A stretch of DNA of 7,378 nucleotides from JAOBAU01 sp034667465 (GTDB lineage Bacteria; Acidobacteriota; Thermoanaerobaculia; Gp7-AA8), in the NCBI GenBank assembly GCA_034667465.1, contig JAXDJV010000017.1, positions 1 to 7,378 on the forward strand, written 5' to 3'. Positions 1-5,581 of this stretch are shown piece after piece (the stretch's first letter is position 1; each line of letters starts with the position of its first letter). The notes under the pieces are model-generated. The model saw nothing but the letters and a program-made list of their open reading frames with translations. It did not search any database and was not told the DNA's origin. A program made the translations under genes and the position numbers.

Positions 1-119
1 CAGCGCGCAGCTCGACGACGCCATCACCGGCCTGGCGAACTAAAATCGCCGGATGCTGATCCGCGCAGCCACGCTCGCCGATGCCGCGGCGATCTGCGCG
101 ATCTTCAACGAAGGGATCG
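1..119. repeat. Terminal direct repeat, left copy
   Basis: Bases 1-119 are identical to 7260-7378, checked base by base. The copy holds the last 13 codons of a receiver-domain gene, a 9-base spacer and the first 22 codons of a GNAT acetyltransferase. An exact repeat placed precisely at both contig ends is what a de Bruijn assembler leaves when a path closes on itself, and 119 is a k-mer size used by such assemblers. The simplest reading is a circular assembly path of 7259 bases. A genuine duplicated segment at both ends is the alternative. Confidence 0.95.
2..43 (+). pseudogene. C-terminal tail of a response-regulator receiver domain (left copy)
   Basis: Reading from base 2 gives SAQLDDAITGLAN and a TAA stop at 41-43. 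In the right-hand copy the same frame continues upstream as AVILQKPFDSAQLDDAITGL. There LQKPF matches the conserved Lys-Pro near the end of CheY-like receiver domains, and the rest matches the last helix. Only the tail is present; the phospho-acceptor aspartate region is not in the window. Its stop lies 9 bases before the acetyltransferase start, so the two genes were probably neighbours in the source genome. Confidence 0.6.
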
Positions 120-220
120 TCGATCGCGTGGCGACGCTGGAGACGGAGCTGCGCACGCCGGCCGAACGCGAGGAGTGGCTGTGCGGGCGATCGGCGCGGT
201 CAGCGACTGTTTACCAATGA
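53..220 (+). pseudogene. 5' fragment of a GNAT N-acetyltransferase, ArsN1/phosphinothricin acetyltransferase-like
   Basis: The reading frame from ATG 53 begins MLIRAATLADAAAICAIFNE and continues with GIVDRVATLETELRTPAEREEWL. This is the characteristic N-terminus of the ArsN1/Pat branch of GNAT acetyltransferases, which acetylate the amino group of compounds such as phosphinothricin or arsinothricin using acetyl-CoA. Family members are usually about 160-180 residues; this frame stops after 55. Family-like sequence ends near residue 43 (about base 181), and the remaining residues do not resemble the family. The acetyl-CoA-binding core is missing and I find it in no other frame downstream. The gene is therefore cut by a junction rather than by a simple frameshift, and the product would be inactive. 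Confidence 0.7.
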
Positions 221-256
221 GAGCCAGGGATTTCCGCCGAAATGTCACTCCTACGA

Positions 257-290
257 ACAAATGACAGGTTTGATGGAAGTCTCAATTTGT
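257..290. promoter_or_regulatory. Operator-like dyad upstream of the sigma gene (ACAAAT-N22-ATTTGT)
   Basis: ACAAAT at 257-262 and ATTTGT at 285-290 are inverted half-sites separated by 22 bases. The right half-site sits inside the spacer of the predicted sigma-gene promoter. It is part of TCTCAATTTGTGC (280-292), whose exact reverse complement is at 2892-2904 in the promoter region of the peptidase operon, where the half-sites are 11 bases apart. Spacings of 11 and 22 differ by about one helical turn. This is compatible with a shared regulator such as the AraC-type protein encoded at 2515-2883, which is inference. Confidence 0.4.
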
Positions 291-299
291 GCGTATTCT
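270..299 (+). promoter_or_regulatory. Predicted promoter of the sigma/TPR/peptide cassette
   Basis: TTGATG (270-275) and TATTCT (294-299) are separated by 18 bases and resemble sigma70 -35 and -10 boxes, each with four of six consensus bases. Transcription would begin near 306, giving a leader of about 24 bases with GGAGAG at 319-324 before the sigma start. The downstream promoter at 2906-2935 has the same 18-base spacing. An ECF-type promoter using the shared ATTTGTnCG element (285-293) is an alternative. Confidence 0.4.
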
Positions 300-329
300 C
301 CATCCGTACACCGTCGACGGAGAGCGCGA

Positions 330-851
330 ATGCCGGACCAACCTGCGTCTACACCTGCCGAACCGTTCGAGACGTTATACGAGCGGATGATCAGCATCCT
401 TCGCTTCGTCTCCCACGTCCGCTTCGGCGTCCCCCTCGCCGACGCCGAAGATATCGTTCATGGCGCTTTCGTGAAGTACATTCGCGATTACTCCGGCGTT
501 CGTGATCCCGGCTCATGGCTCGTTACCGTCGTCGCGAATGCGAGCCGAAACTATCTCCGCGATAACCGGAAAGAAACCGCGCTTCCGTTCAACGCCGAGC
601 GAATCTGGGCGGACCCGAATGCCAGCCGTCTCGCGGACGTCATCGCCACTCGGCTCGCTCTCGGCGCAGCATTCCGCAAGCTCGATGCTGGCTGTCGCGA
701 GGTGCTCAATCGATTCCACGAGCGGGGAGAGAGCACCGAAGCAATCGCGCACGCCCTCGGAACGACGTCAGGCTATGTGCAATTGCGACTGCACTTGTGC
801 CGCAAGCGGGTGCGGGCGATCTATCTCGACCTCACACGGGTGCGTTCGTGA
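330..851 (+). CDS. ECF-like RNA polymerase sigma factor
   Basis: A 173-residue sigma70-family protein that would direct RNA polymerase to a dedicated promoter set. Region 2 spans roughly residues 16-82: DAEDIVHGAFVKYI is the core-binding helix, and PGSWLVTVVANASRNYLRDN is the -10 recognition part. Region 4 spans roughly 111-165, with LDAGCREVLNRFHERGESTEAIAHALGTTSGYVQ forming the helix-turn-helix that reads the -35 box. Only regions 2 and 4 are present, as in ECF sigma factors. I chose ATG 330 because GGAGAG lies 5 bases upstream; the frame stays open further upstream but without sigma-like sequence. The stop overlaps the start of the zinc-finger/TPR gene, the usual arrangement for a sigma factor and its anti-sigma partner. 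The ECF subgroup is not recognised. Confidence 0.88.
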   Translation: MPDQPASTPAEPFETLYERMISILRFVSHVRFGVPLADAEDIVHGAFVKYIRDYSGVRDPGSWLVTVVANASRNYLRDNRKETALPFNAERIWADPNASRLADVIATRLALGAAFRKLDAGCREVLNRFHERGESTEAIAHALGTTSGYVQLRLHLCRKRVRAIYLDLTRVRS

Positions 852-2209
852 AGCGAGGGCATCTTGACCATGAGACCATCGCCGTCTACATCAACGAACC
901 GGAGGCGCTCGAAAATCTCGAAGCCGTCGAAGAGCACTTGCGCGAGTGCGTTGCGTGCGGCGAGATTGTCGCTTCGGTGCAGGCGCTGGAAGCCCAGTTC
1001 GATCATCCGGAGACGTGGGCGTCGCAGCGCCTCGCTGAACTCCCACAGCGTCCGCCACAGCACCTCGTCGAGCACGCTGAGAGGTTACGCGTCGAGAATG
1101 CTCTCGCAGAGTACCTGTTGCGGCCCCTCCTCAAGAACGAAGAGACGTTTCAGCACAGTTCGATCGCCACCGATCGTCGGTACTACACGGCCGGCGTCGT
1201 TCGCTGCCTGGTGCATGCCGCCGAGGAAATCCGTGATCGACAGCTGCGGTTCGCGCTGCACGTAACAGCGGCCGCCGTCATCATCGCGGAGCAACTCACG
1301 CCGCCTGCGTATGGACTCGACGACATCCACACGGCAATCGGGCAGGCATGGCGCGAGCACGCGAACGTCCTCCGATTCACCGGTGATTATCGGGCTGCGC
1401 TGCACGCGATTGATCGCGCACGAGATGCGTTCCAATTGACCAACCTCAACACGTTCGACCTTGCACGCGTTGCGCTCGTTCGTGGAACGGTCCTTTGGAA
1501 GATGGAGCGCTTTGGCGAGGCATTGCCCCTCGCCGAGGAGAGCGCGGCGGGCTTTCTCGAGTTCAACGATACGGAGCGCTGGATTCATGCCGGGTTGCTG
1601 AAGGGCGGCATCCTCTTCGATACGCAGAGATATGAGGAAGCAGTGACTGTGTTTCAAAAGCTTCTCGTACCGGCAGAGACGCTCGATATCGGGCCGACAC
1701 TCGGCCTCGTCTACAACGGTCTCGGCGCCGCGCTACAGGAAGTCGAAGAGGTTGTGCGTGCCGCGGAGTTCTTCCAGAAGGCACTTGCGCTCTACGACCA
1801 TTTCGGAATGGTCCTTGAACGGACGCGGACCGCGTGGAGTCTCGCGCGACTTGCCATTCGGCAGGGTCACAGAGCCAATGGCATGCTCCGGCTTCGCGCT
1901 GCGCTCGACATGTTTCTCGCGCACGGCAGCATGAGCGACGCCGGCCTCGTTGCGCTCTACCTTGCGGAAGAACTCCTCCGCGAAGGGAGAATCACGGAAG
2001 TTCTCAAGCTCTGCGAAGACCTCGGCGATCGCTTCACGGCGGCCGGACTTGAAACACGCGCCGCGGCCGCCGTTCGCTTCATGCAGATCGCGACATCGCG
2101 CGGGGTTGCCACGCCGAAGGTGTTCGAGCACGCGCGCCGCTACTTCCGTCGCCTCAGCGAGCAGCCGGAGTTACCCTTCATCGAGCCGCCGGCTGACGAC
2201 GAAGCGTAG
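848..2209 (+). CDS. Anti-sigma-type zinc-finger protein fused to TPR repeats
   Basis: A 453-residue protein probably acting in the cytoplasm, as no signal peptide or membrane segment is visible. Residues 5-45 form a zf-HC2/ZAS-like zinc-binding helix pair with H30-x3-C34-x2-C37 (EEHLRECVACG) and further histidines at 5 and 8, the element by which many anti-sigma factors bind ECF sigma factors. From about residue 157 to 430 there are repeated helix pairs of TPR type, for example REHANVLRFTGDYRAALHAI, LFDTQRYEEAVTVFQKLL and GLGAALQEVEEVVRAAEFF. The GTG start at 848 overlaps the sigma stop (GTGA), implying translational coupling. A soluble ZAS domain on a TPR scaffold suggests a sigma partner that senses a protein or peptide ligand. 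The exported peptide encoded next makes that attractive, but it is inference; a scaffold role without anti-sigma activity is also possible. Confidence 0.8.
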   Translation: MKRGHLDHETIAVYINEPEALENLEAVEEHLRECVACGEIVASVQALEAQFDHPETWASQRLAELPQRPPQHLVEHAERLRVENALAEYLLRPLLKNEETFQHSSIATDRRYYTAGVVRCLVHAAEEIRDRQLRFALHVTAAAVIIAEQLTPPAYGLDDIHTAIGQAWREHANVLRFTGDYRAALHAIDRARDAFQLTNLNTFDLARVALVRGTVLWKMERFGEALPLAEESAAGFLEFNDTERWIHAGLLKGGILFDTQRYEEAVTVFQKLLVPAETLDIGPTLGLVYNGLGAALQEVEEVVRAAEFFQKALALYDHFGMVLERTRTAWSLARLAIRQGHRANGMLRLRAALDMFLAHGSMSDAGLVALYLAEELLREGRITEVLKLCEDLGDRFTAAGLETRAAAAVRFMQIATSRGVATPKVFEHARRYFRRLSEQPELPFIEPPADDEA

Positions 2210-2239
2210 CTTCGCCGCGAATCTCCTCCCATCCATATA

Positions 2240-2312
2240 AGGACCGCACGCTCCGCGTGTCCTTTCACCTGAGAGCGCTCTCCAGCATTGCCCGCTCCGC
2301 TGACGCGGCGGG
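2240..2312 (+). promoter_or_regulatory. Structured leader with three hairpins before the small-peptide gene
   Basis: The 117 bases between the TPR gene and the peptide gene contain three inverted repeats. The first pairs AGGA..CACGC (2240-2251, three-base bulge) with GCGTGTCCT (2255-2263) and is followed by TTTC. The second is a perfect 12-base palindrome, GAGAGCGCTCTC (2271-2282). The third pairs CCCG..CCGC (2291-2300) with GCGGCGGG (2305-2312) and ends 3 bases before the peptide's ribosome binding site. They could act as an attenuator or partial terminator, an RNA-processing site, or a translation-controlling fold. TATAAG at 2236-2241 resembles a -10 box, but I see no convincing -35. Confidence 0.4.
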
Positions 2313-2326
2313 CTTGAGGGGAGCTT

Positions 2327-2485
2327 ATGCACTACGTGTCTGCAAGCGGTCGACGGGTCCTTACCGTCTGCATTGCCATTCTCTTCATCACCGCGGCAGC
2401 CTACGCGGACGACGGCGCAACGCTCAGCGATTCGGGCTCATGGTGGAGCTGGCTGATGAGTCGCATCGGTGTCCCCGGCGGCTGA
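2327..2485 (+). CDS. Small exported Trp-rich peptide, possible signalling peptide
   Basis: ATG 2327 opens a 52-codon frame with a strong ribosome binding site (GAGGGGAG, 2316-2323). The N-terminal half is a textbook export signal: basic n-region (SGRRV), hydrophobic core VLTVCIAILFITAAAYA, and a likely cleavage after AYA at residue 27. The remaining 25 residues begin DDGATLSDSGSWWSWLMSRI and end GVPGG, with three Trp close together. I recognise no family. It lies directly downstream of a cytoplasmic TPR protein and upstream of a DNA-binding protein, the position taken by exported signal peptides next to TPR receptors in RRNPP-type systems. A small periplasmic or membrane-anchored modulator of the sigma/TPR pair is another possibility. 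The frame is distinct from the overlapping open frame at 2257-2514, which is low-complexity and lacks a good start site. Confidence 0.6.
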   Translation: MHYVSASGRRVLTVCIAILFITAAAYADDGATLSDSGSWWSWLMSRIGVPGG

Positions 2486-2514
2486 CATCTTCTAAGACTC
2501 ACCTATCCGAAAGC

Positions 2515-2883
2515 GTGACCTCCTCATCCGACACCTTCACGTGGACGAAGCGTGAGCTGCGCCGACGCCTCGCGTCGTACATGACACGCTGCTTTGAGTC
2601 TCGCGCGCCTGTCCGCGCAGCGGGCTTCGCCGTGTTTCTCGGGCTCACACGACCGTACGTGAGTCGCACGTACCAGGCCGTCTGCGGGGAGTTGCTGCTT
2701 TCCGCATTGCATCGGCTTCAAGTCGCCGAAGCGAAGCGCCAACTGCGTGCCACGAAGCGCTCTACGGCCGAGATCGCGCGCGCGACGGGCTTCGGCGGCG
2801 CAGCGACCTTCTACCGGGTCTTTCTCGCCGAGGTCGGAATGACACCAACAGAGTTTCGCCATAAGTGTGAAAACGGGACATAG
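2515..2883 (+). CDS. AraC-type DNA-binding domain protein without a sensor domain
   Basis: A 122-residue protein made almost entirely of an AraC/XylS-type double helix-turn-helix. The first HTH is at about residues 33-60 (AAGFAVFLGLTRPYVSRTYQ). The second is at about 83-115, with AEIARATGFGGAATFYRVFL and then GMTPTEFR, which matches the family's IA..GF....YFSRVF....G.TP..FR signature. Normal AraC regulators carry a ligand-binding or dimerisation domain of 150-200 residues in addition; none is present. I place the start at GTG 2515, which gives a compact protein; the frame is open back to 2257, but that stretch overlaps the peptide gene in another frame and looks noncoding. It is the last gene of the cassette and probably binds nearby operators; ACAAAT/ATTTGT dyads at 257-290 and 2894-2916 are candidates. 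Confidence 0.75.
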   Translation: MTSSSDTFTWTKRELRRRLASYMTRCFESRAPVRAAGFAVFLGLTRPYVSRTYQAVCGELLLSALHRLQVAEAKRQLRATKRSTAEIARATGFGGAATFYRVFLAEVGMTPTEFRHKCENGT

Positions 2884-2893
2884 GTGTCACTGC

Positions 2894-2916
2894 ACAAATT
2901 GAGAGTTGACATTTGT
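2894..2916. promoter_or_regulatory. Operator-like dyad at the peptidase promoter (ACAAAT-N11-ATTTGT)
   Basis: ACAAAT (2894-2899) and ATTTGT (2911-2916) are exact inverted half-sites 11 bases apart. The right one overlaps the -35 box of the predicted promoter. The left one belongs to GCACAAATTGAGA (2892-2904), the exact reverse complement of 280-292. A protein bound here would cover the -35 box and probably repress, or it could contact polymerase, depending on its mode of binding. Confidence 0.4.
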
Positions 2917-2935
2917 CCGCCCTTCAGTCTATCGT
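2906..2935 (+). promoter_or_regulatory. Predicted promoter of the secreted peptidase operon
   Basis: A perfect TTGACA (2906-2911) is followed after 18 bases by TATCGT (2930-2935), which has four of six -10 consensus bases. It lies 22 bases after the AraC-type gene stop and points toward the peptidase operon, with a predicted start near 2942. The -35 box is overlapped by the operator-like dyad. Confidence 0.5.
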
Positions 2936-3234
2936 GCGCTCCTCTCCGAAGCTGATGACCACCTGACTGGCCCGGTTCTCCGCGTCAGCCGTGCGTGTTC
3001 ACCAAGCCTTCCGAGGACGCATACCTATTACGACATGGCTGCTGGCGCTGGATGATCCCTCACGTCGCGTTTCGCGCGTATCTCTCGCGCCTCATTCTCT
3101 CACCAGGCGGGAACCTGGACCTGACCACGCACGACCCGGGCGCCAGCAGCCAGCAATCGACTGTGACTAACGAACGATTAAAGACGTAAAAGAACGGCAA
3201 AGGCGCCGAAAAGAAAGAGACGGAGACGAGAGAG
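2936..3234 (+). other. Long untranslated leader of the peptidase operon
   Basis: About 290 bases separate the predicted promoter from the next well-supported start. I see no protein family in any frame. A GTG-started frame at 2995-3189 (64 codons) lacks a clear ribosome binding site and recognisable sequence, so I do not call it. The last 45 bases are strikingly purine-rich (3190-3234), ending GGAGACGAGAGAG before ATG 3235. The stretch could be a regulatory leader or a decayed gene; I found no known riboswitch signature. Confidence 0.4.
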
Positions 3235-3330
3235 ATGAAAAGCGTGAAGATACTGACCCTGTGGCTGGAGGCATGTTCGCACCGCTTCCACGCACTCACT
3301 ACAAGAACTGCGGGGCACCGCGAGCCATGA
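3235..3330 (+). CDS. Short leader ORF coupled to the peptidase gene
   Basis: ATG 3235 opens 31 codons (MKSVKILTLWLEACSHRFHA, then LTTRTAGHREP) after the purine-rich GGAGACGAGAGAG. Its TGA (3328-3330) overlaps the peptidase ATG (3327-3329) as ATGA, the classic coupling arrangement. The peptidase has only a weak ribosome binding site of its own, so translation of this ORF may deliver ribosomes to it. The peptide resembles no known family and has no full export signal. It may be only a leader without a function of its own. Confidence 0.4.
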   Translation: MKSVKILTLWLEACSHRFHALTTRTAGHREP

Positions 3331-5564
3331 TGCGCCGCCTTGCACTCTTCATCGCTCTCACCGCGATCGCAGCATTTCCGGCATTCGCGCAGCTATCCGC
3401 GCAGATCGGCCTCGACGGCAATACGATCAACTACACCGCCGGCGGCGGGTCGACCACCGATACGACATTGTGCGTAACGAACGTCCTCCTCGATGGGCAG
3501 TTGTTCGGCGGCGTCGGCAATGCAGCTCCCTGCACGAGATATCCGCAGACTATTAACGCGTTCTACTGCAACAGTGCCGGTACACATGTCATCTCGGCGT
3601 ATGCGGGGAATTCGCAGGGAAAACGGGTCCAGCTTGGACCGGATGTCACTGTCATTGTGACCTCACCGCCGCCGGCCGGGTGCAATATCAGGGACGGGCA
3701 AATCGAGTTCGGCATTACCGACTACACGCCGGAGGAAGATCGCCGCGTTCTGCAGTCGAACCTCCATACCGGGTACCCGTATCCGCACTACCAGGCCCTG
3801 CTCGCGAAGGACGCCGTCATTCTCATGAGCCTGCGAACGGTGCTCGACGGTGTGCAGACGCCCGGTGCAACCGTGACGCTCAGTCTCATCGACCCTCCCG
3901 ATCCGTCCCCGTATATCAAGGGCGGATCGGGGATTGTGCAGCCCGTGCCCGGACAGCGAGCAAACGACAACGCCGGCCCTCTCCCGATATTGACAGGCAC
4001 GGGGATTACCGACAACGGCAACCGAACGTATTCGGCGACTTCCGGCGCGAACGGTTTCGTTGAATGGAGCCTCGAGCTTGATCCCGCCGCGCGTGCGGGG
4101 GACAACTATCAGATCCTCGCACAGGCAACGTTCCCGGATGGCCGAATCGCGGGCGGCTTGTCGGGTGCGGTCACCGTGTGGAAACGCCTGTTCGTTGAAA
4201 AGAAGCAGATGTTCCGACGTGGCGCCCCGCTCGCGACCGACGCGCCGGTCGGGCTGAAGTCGATCGTCATCCCGGACGGGAAGATCGCTTCGACGGGGAT
4301 CACGGCGTTCGCGAAGAATGATTACGTCATGCTGCTGCATGCGCCGACGTGGGGAACGACGAAGGGATCGTCATCTCGAGGCGTGTACCAGATCGCGCTC
4401 AACCCTGCGCGGTTCCGGGCCACTGCGCCGACGAACGGCACGGGCACGGTGACGACTGTTGGAACAACGGCGATTGTCGGCTCCGGTAGCCGATTTACGC
4501 GATTAAAGGTCGTCGATGTCCTCACGATAGGCGCAGACGTACGCTTCATTCTCGGCATCACGGATGATACACACCTCACCGTCGACCGAGCCACGACATC
4601 GTCGGGCATCCAGCAGGCCTATACAGTCGGCGATCCCAATTTAGTCGCGGGCACATACTACGTGCGCCTCACGCTCAATCGCGCGTTGACTGAGCGGTAC
4701 GGCCGGGAGCCACTCGTCAGGCAGAATACGATTCTGACGTTGAATGATGCCGTCATTCGACTGACCACAACGGGCGGATACGGCACGGCCGATTACTATG
4801 ACGTCGACACCACTGCGATCACGATGCCGCCGCTCGGATCGCAGTTCGCCAATCCGTTCTCGGCCGCATATACGGAATACATTGTGCTCCCGACGCAGGC
4901 GGGCTCGACCCCAGCCCCGCGTATGGTTCTCACAAACAGTAAACTCGCACAGCAGTTCATCGATAAGTGGCTTTACCTGCCTGTTCCGCGGGCTGTCCCT
5001 TCCACCGATCCCGATCAACTCGAATCGTATCGATACGATACGGCGCCCAATCACCAGTTGCTGCTCGTCGGCGATGCAGACGACGCTGATGTGACGAAGG
5101 GCGGATCGAACGGCTTTCTTTCGGCTGCGATCATCGGCGAGCGCGCGTCCGTTCTCAATCGCGGTTTCGTTGAATGGGCTGTCACGAGCCAAACGACGTC
5201 GATCTATCAGGCGAGCGCGGATACGGTCCTGCGGCGTACGGCCGCGCATGAGATCACCCATCAGTGGTGGGTGAACAATGCGGTGTTCGGAAACCTCGAC
5301 CACTGTCATCCCGAAGTTGCGTACGACAGCGCGACGCCATACCCGGCGGCGGGAACGCCTCCTGCCGGTTTGCGGTTCTGCCTTATGTCGTCTCCCAGTG
5401 CGGGACCGACGATGCCGGCGCCGTGGAACAGTTCGGTGTTGATTCCGATGGTCGAGTACAAATATCGCGACGGCTTTACGTCGTATCACATCACGCAGTT
5501 GCCGGCCGGGTGGAATTCCGAATACCTCGGCATCCGCCGGACACTCGATCCGTGGAAGCCATGA
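3327..5564 (+). CDS. Secreted zinc metallopeptidase-like multidomain protein (HEITHQWW)
   Basis: A 745-residue exported protein. The signal peptide is MMRRLALFIALTAIAAFPAFA, cleaved before QLSAQIG. The first ~360 residues are rich in beta-type sequence, with cysteines that could form disulfides. Residues ~370-432 carry a small beta module (GTGTVTTVGTTAIVGSGSRF followed by LTIGADVRFILGITDDTHLT) of a type I know from large surface and phage-associated proteins. H641-E-I-T-H645-QWWVNN is a zincin active-site helix similar to the HExxHQW of M1 gluzincins. The following NLDHCHPEVAYD offers H659, H661 or E663 as third ligand; E663 has 17 intervening residues, whereas M1 enzymes have 18. A late FCLM (C685) may pair with C660. 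It ends about 60 residues later, without the long C-terminal domain of M1 aminopeptidases. ATG 3327 (or 3330) fits the signal peptide; ATG 3273 would add 18 poorly fitting residues. Confidence 0.65.
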   Translation: MMRRLALFIALTAIAAFPAFAQLSAQIGLDGNTINYTAGGGSTTDTTLCVTNVLLDGQLFGGVGNAAPCTRYPQTINAFYCNSAGTHVISAYAGNSQGKRVQLGPDVTVIVTSPPPAGCNIRDGQIEFGITDYTPEEDRRVLQSNLHTGYPYPHYQALLAKDAVILMSLRTVLDGVQTPGATVTLSLIDPPDPSPYIKGGSGIVQPVPGQRANDNAGPLPILTGTGITDNGNRTYSATSGANGFVEWSLELDPAARAGDNYQILAQATFPDGRIAGGLSGAVTVWKRLFVEKKQMFRRGAPLATDAPVGLKSIVIPDGKIASTGITAFAKNDYVMLLHAPTWGTTKGSSSRGVYQIALNPARFRATAPTNGTGTVTTVGTTAIVGSGSRFTRLKVVDVLTIGADVRFILGITDDTHLTVDRATTSSGIQQAYTVGDPNLVAGTYYVRLTLNRALTERYGREPLVRQNTILTLNDAVIRLTTTGGYGTADYYDVDTTAITMPPLGSQFANPFSAAYTEYIVLPTQAGSTPAPRMVLTNSKLAQQFIDKWLYLPVPRAVPSTDPDQLESYRYDTAPNHQLLLVGDADDADVTKGGSNGFLSAAIIGERASVLNRGFVEWAVTSQTTSIYQASADTVLRRTAAHEITHQWWVNNAVFGNLDHCHPEVAYDSATPYPAAGTPPAGLRFCLMSSPSAGPTMPAPWNSSVLIPMVEYKYRDGFTSYHITQLPAGWNSEYLGIRRTLDPWKP

Positions 5565-5581
5565 GCATGGAAGGATTGAAG

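Noticed and set aside
1085..1657. 190-codon open frame on the - strand inside the TPR gene
   Set aside because: No recognisable domain or ribosome binding site, and fully antisense to clear TPR coding sequence.
2257..2514. N-terminal extension of the AraC-type protein from 2257
   Set aside because: The translation is Arg/Ser-rich without domain features, overlaps the better-supported peptide gene, and its start lies inside the hairpin region without a good ribosome binding site.
2995..3189. 64-codon GTG-started frame in the peptidase leader
   Set aside because: No clear ribosome binding site and no recognisable sequence; kept as leader rather than a gene.
4052..5177. 16-base direct repeat (4052-4067 and 5162-5177) inside the peptidase gene, both encoding GFVEW
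   Set aside because: Flanking sequence does not extend the similarity; probably a shared short motif or chance rather than a duplication.
4641..5489. 282-codon open frame on the - strand inside the peptidase gene
   Set aside because: Arg-rich, low-complexity translation without family features, antisense to a well-supported coding region; a by-product of GC-rich codon use.
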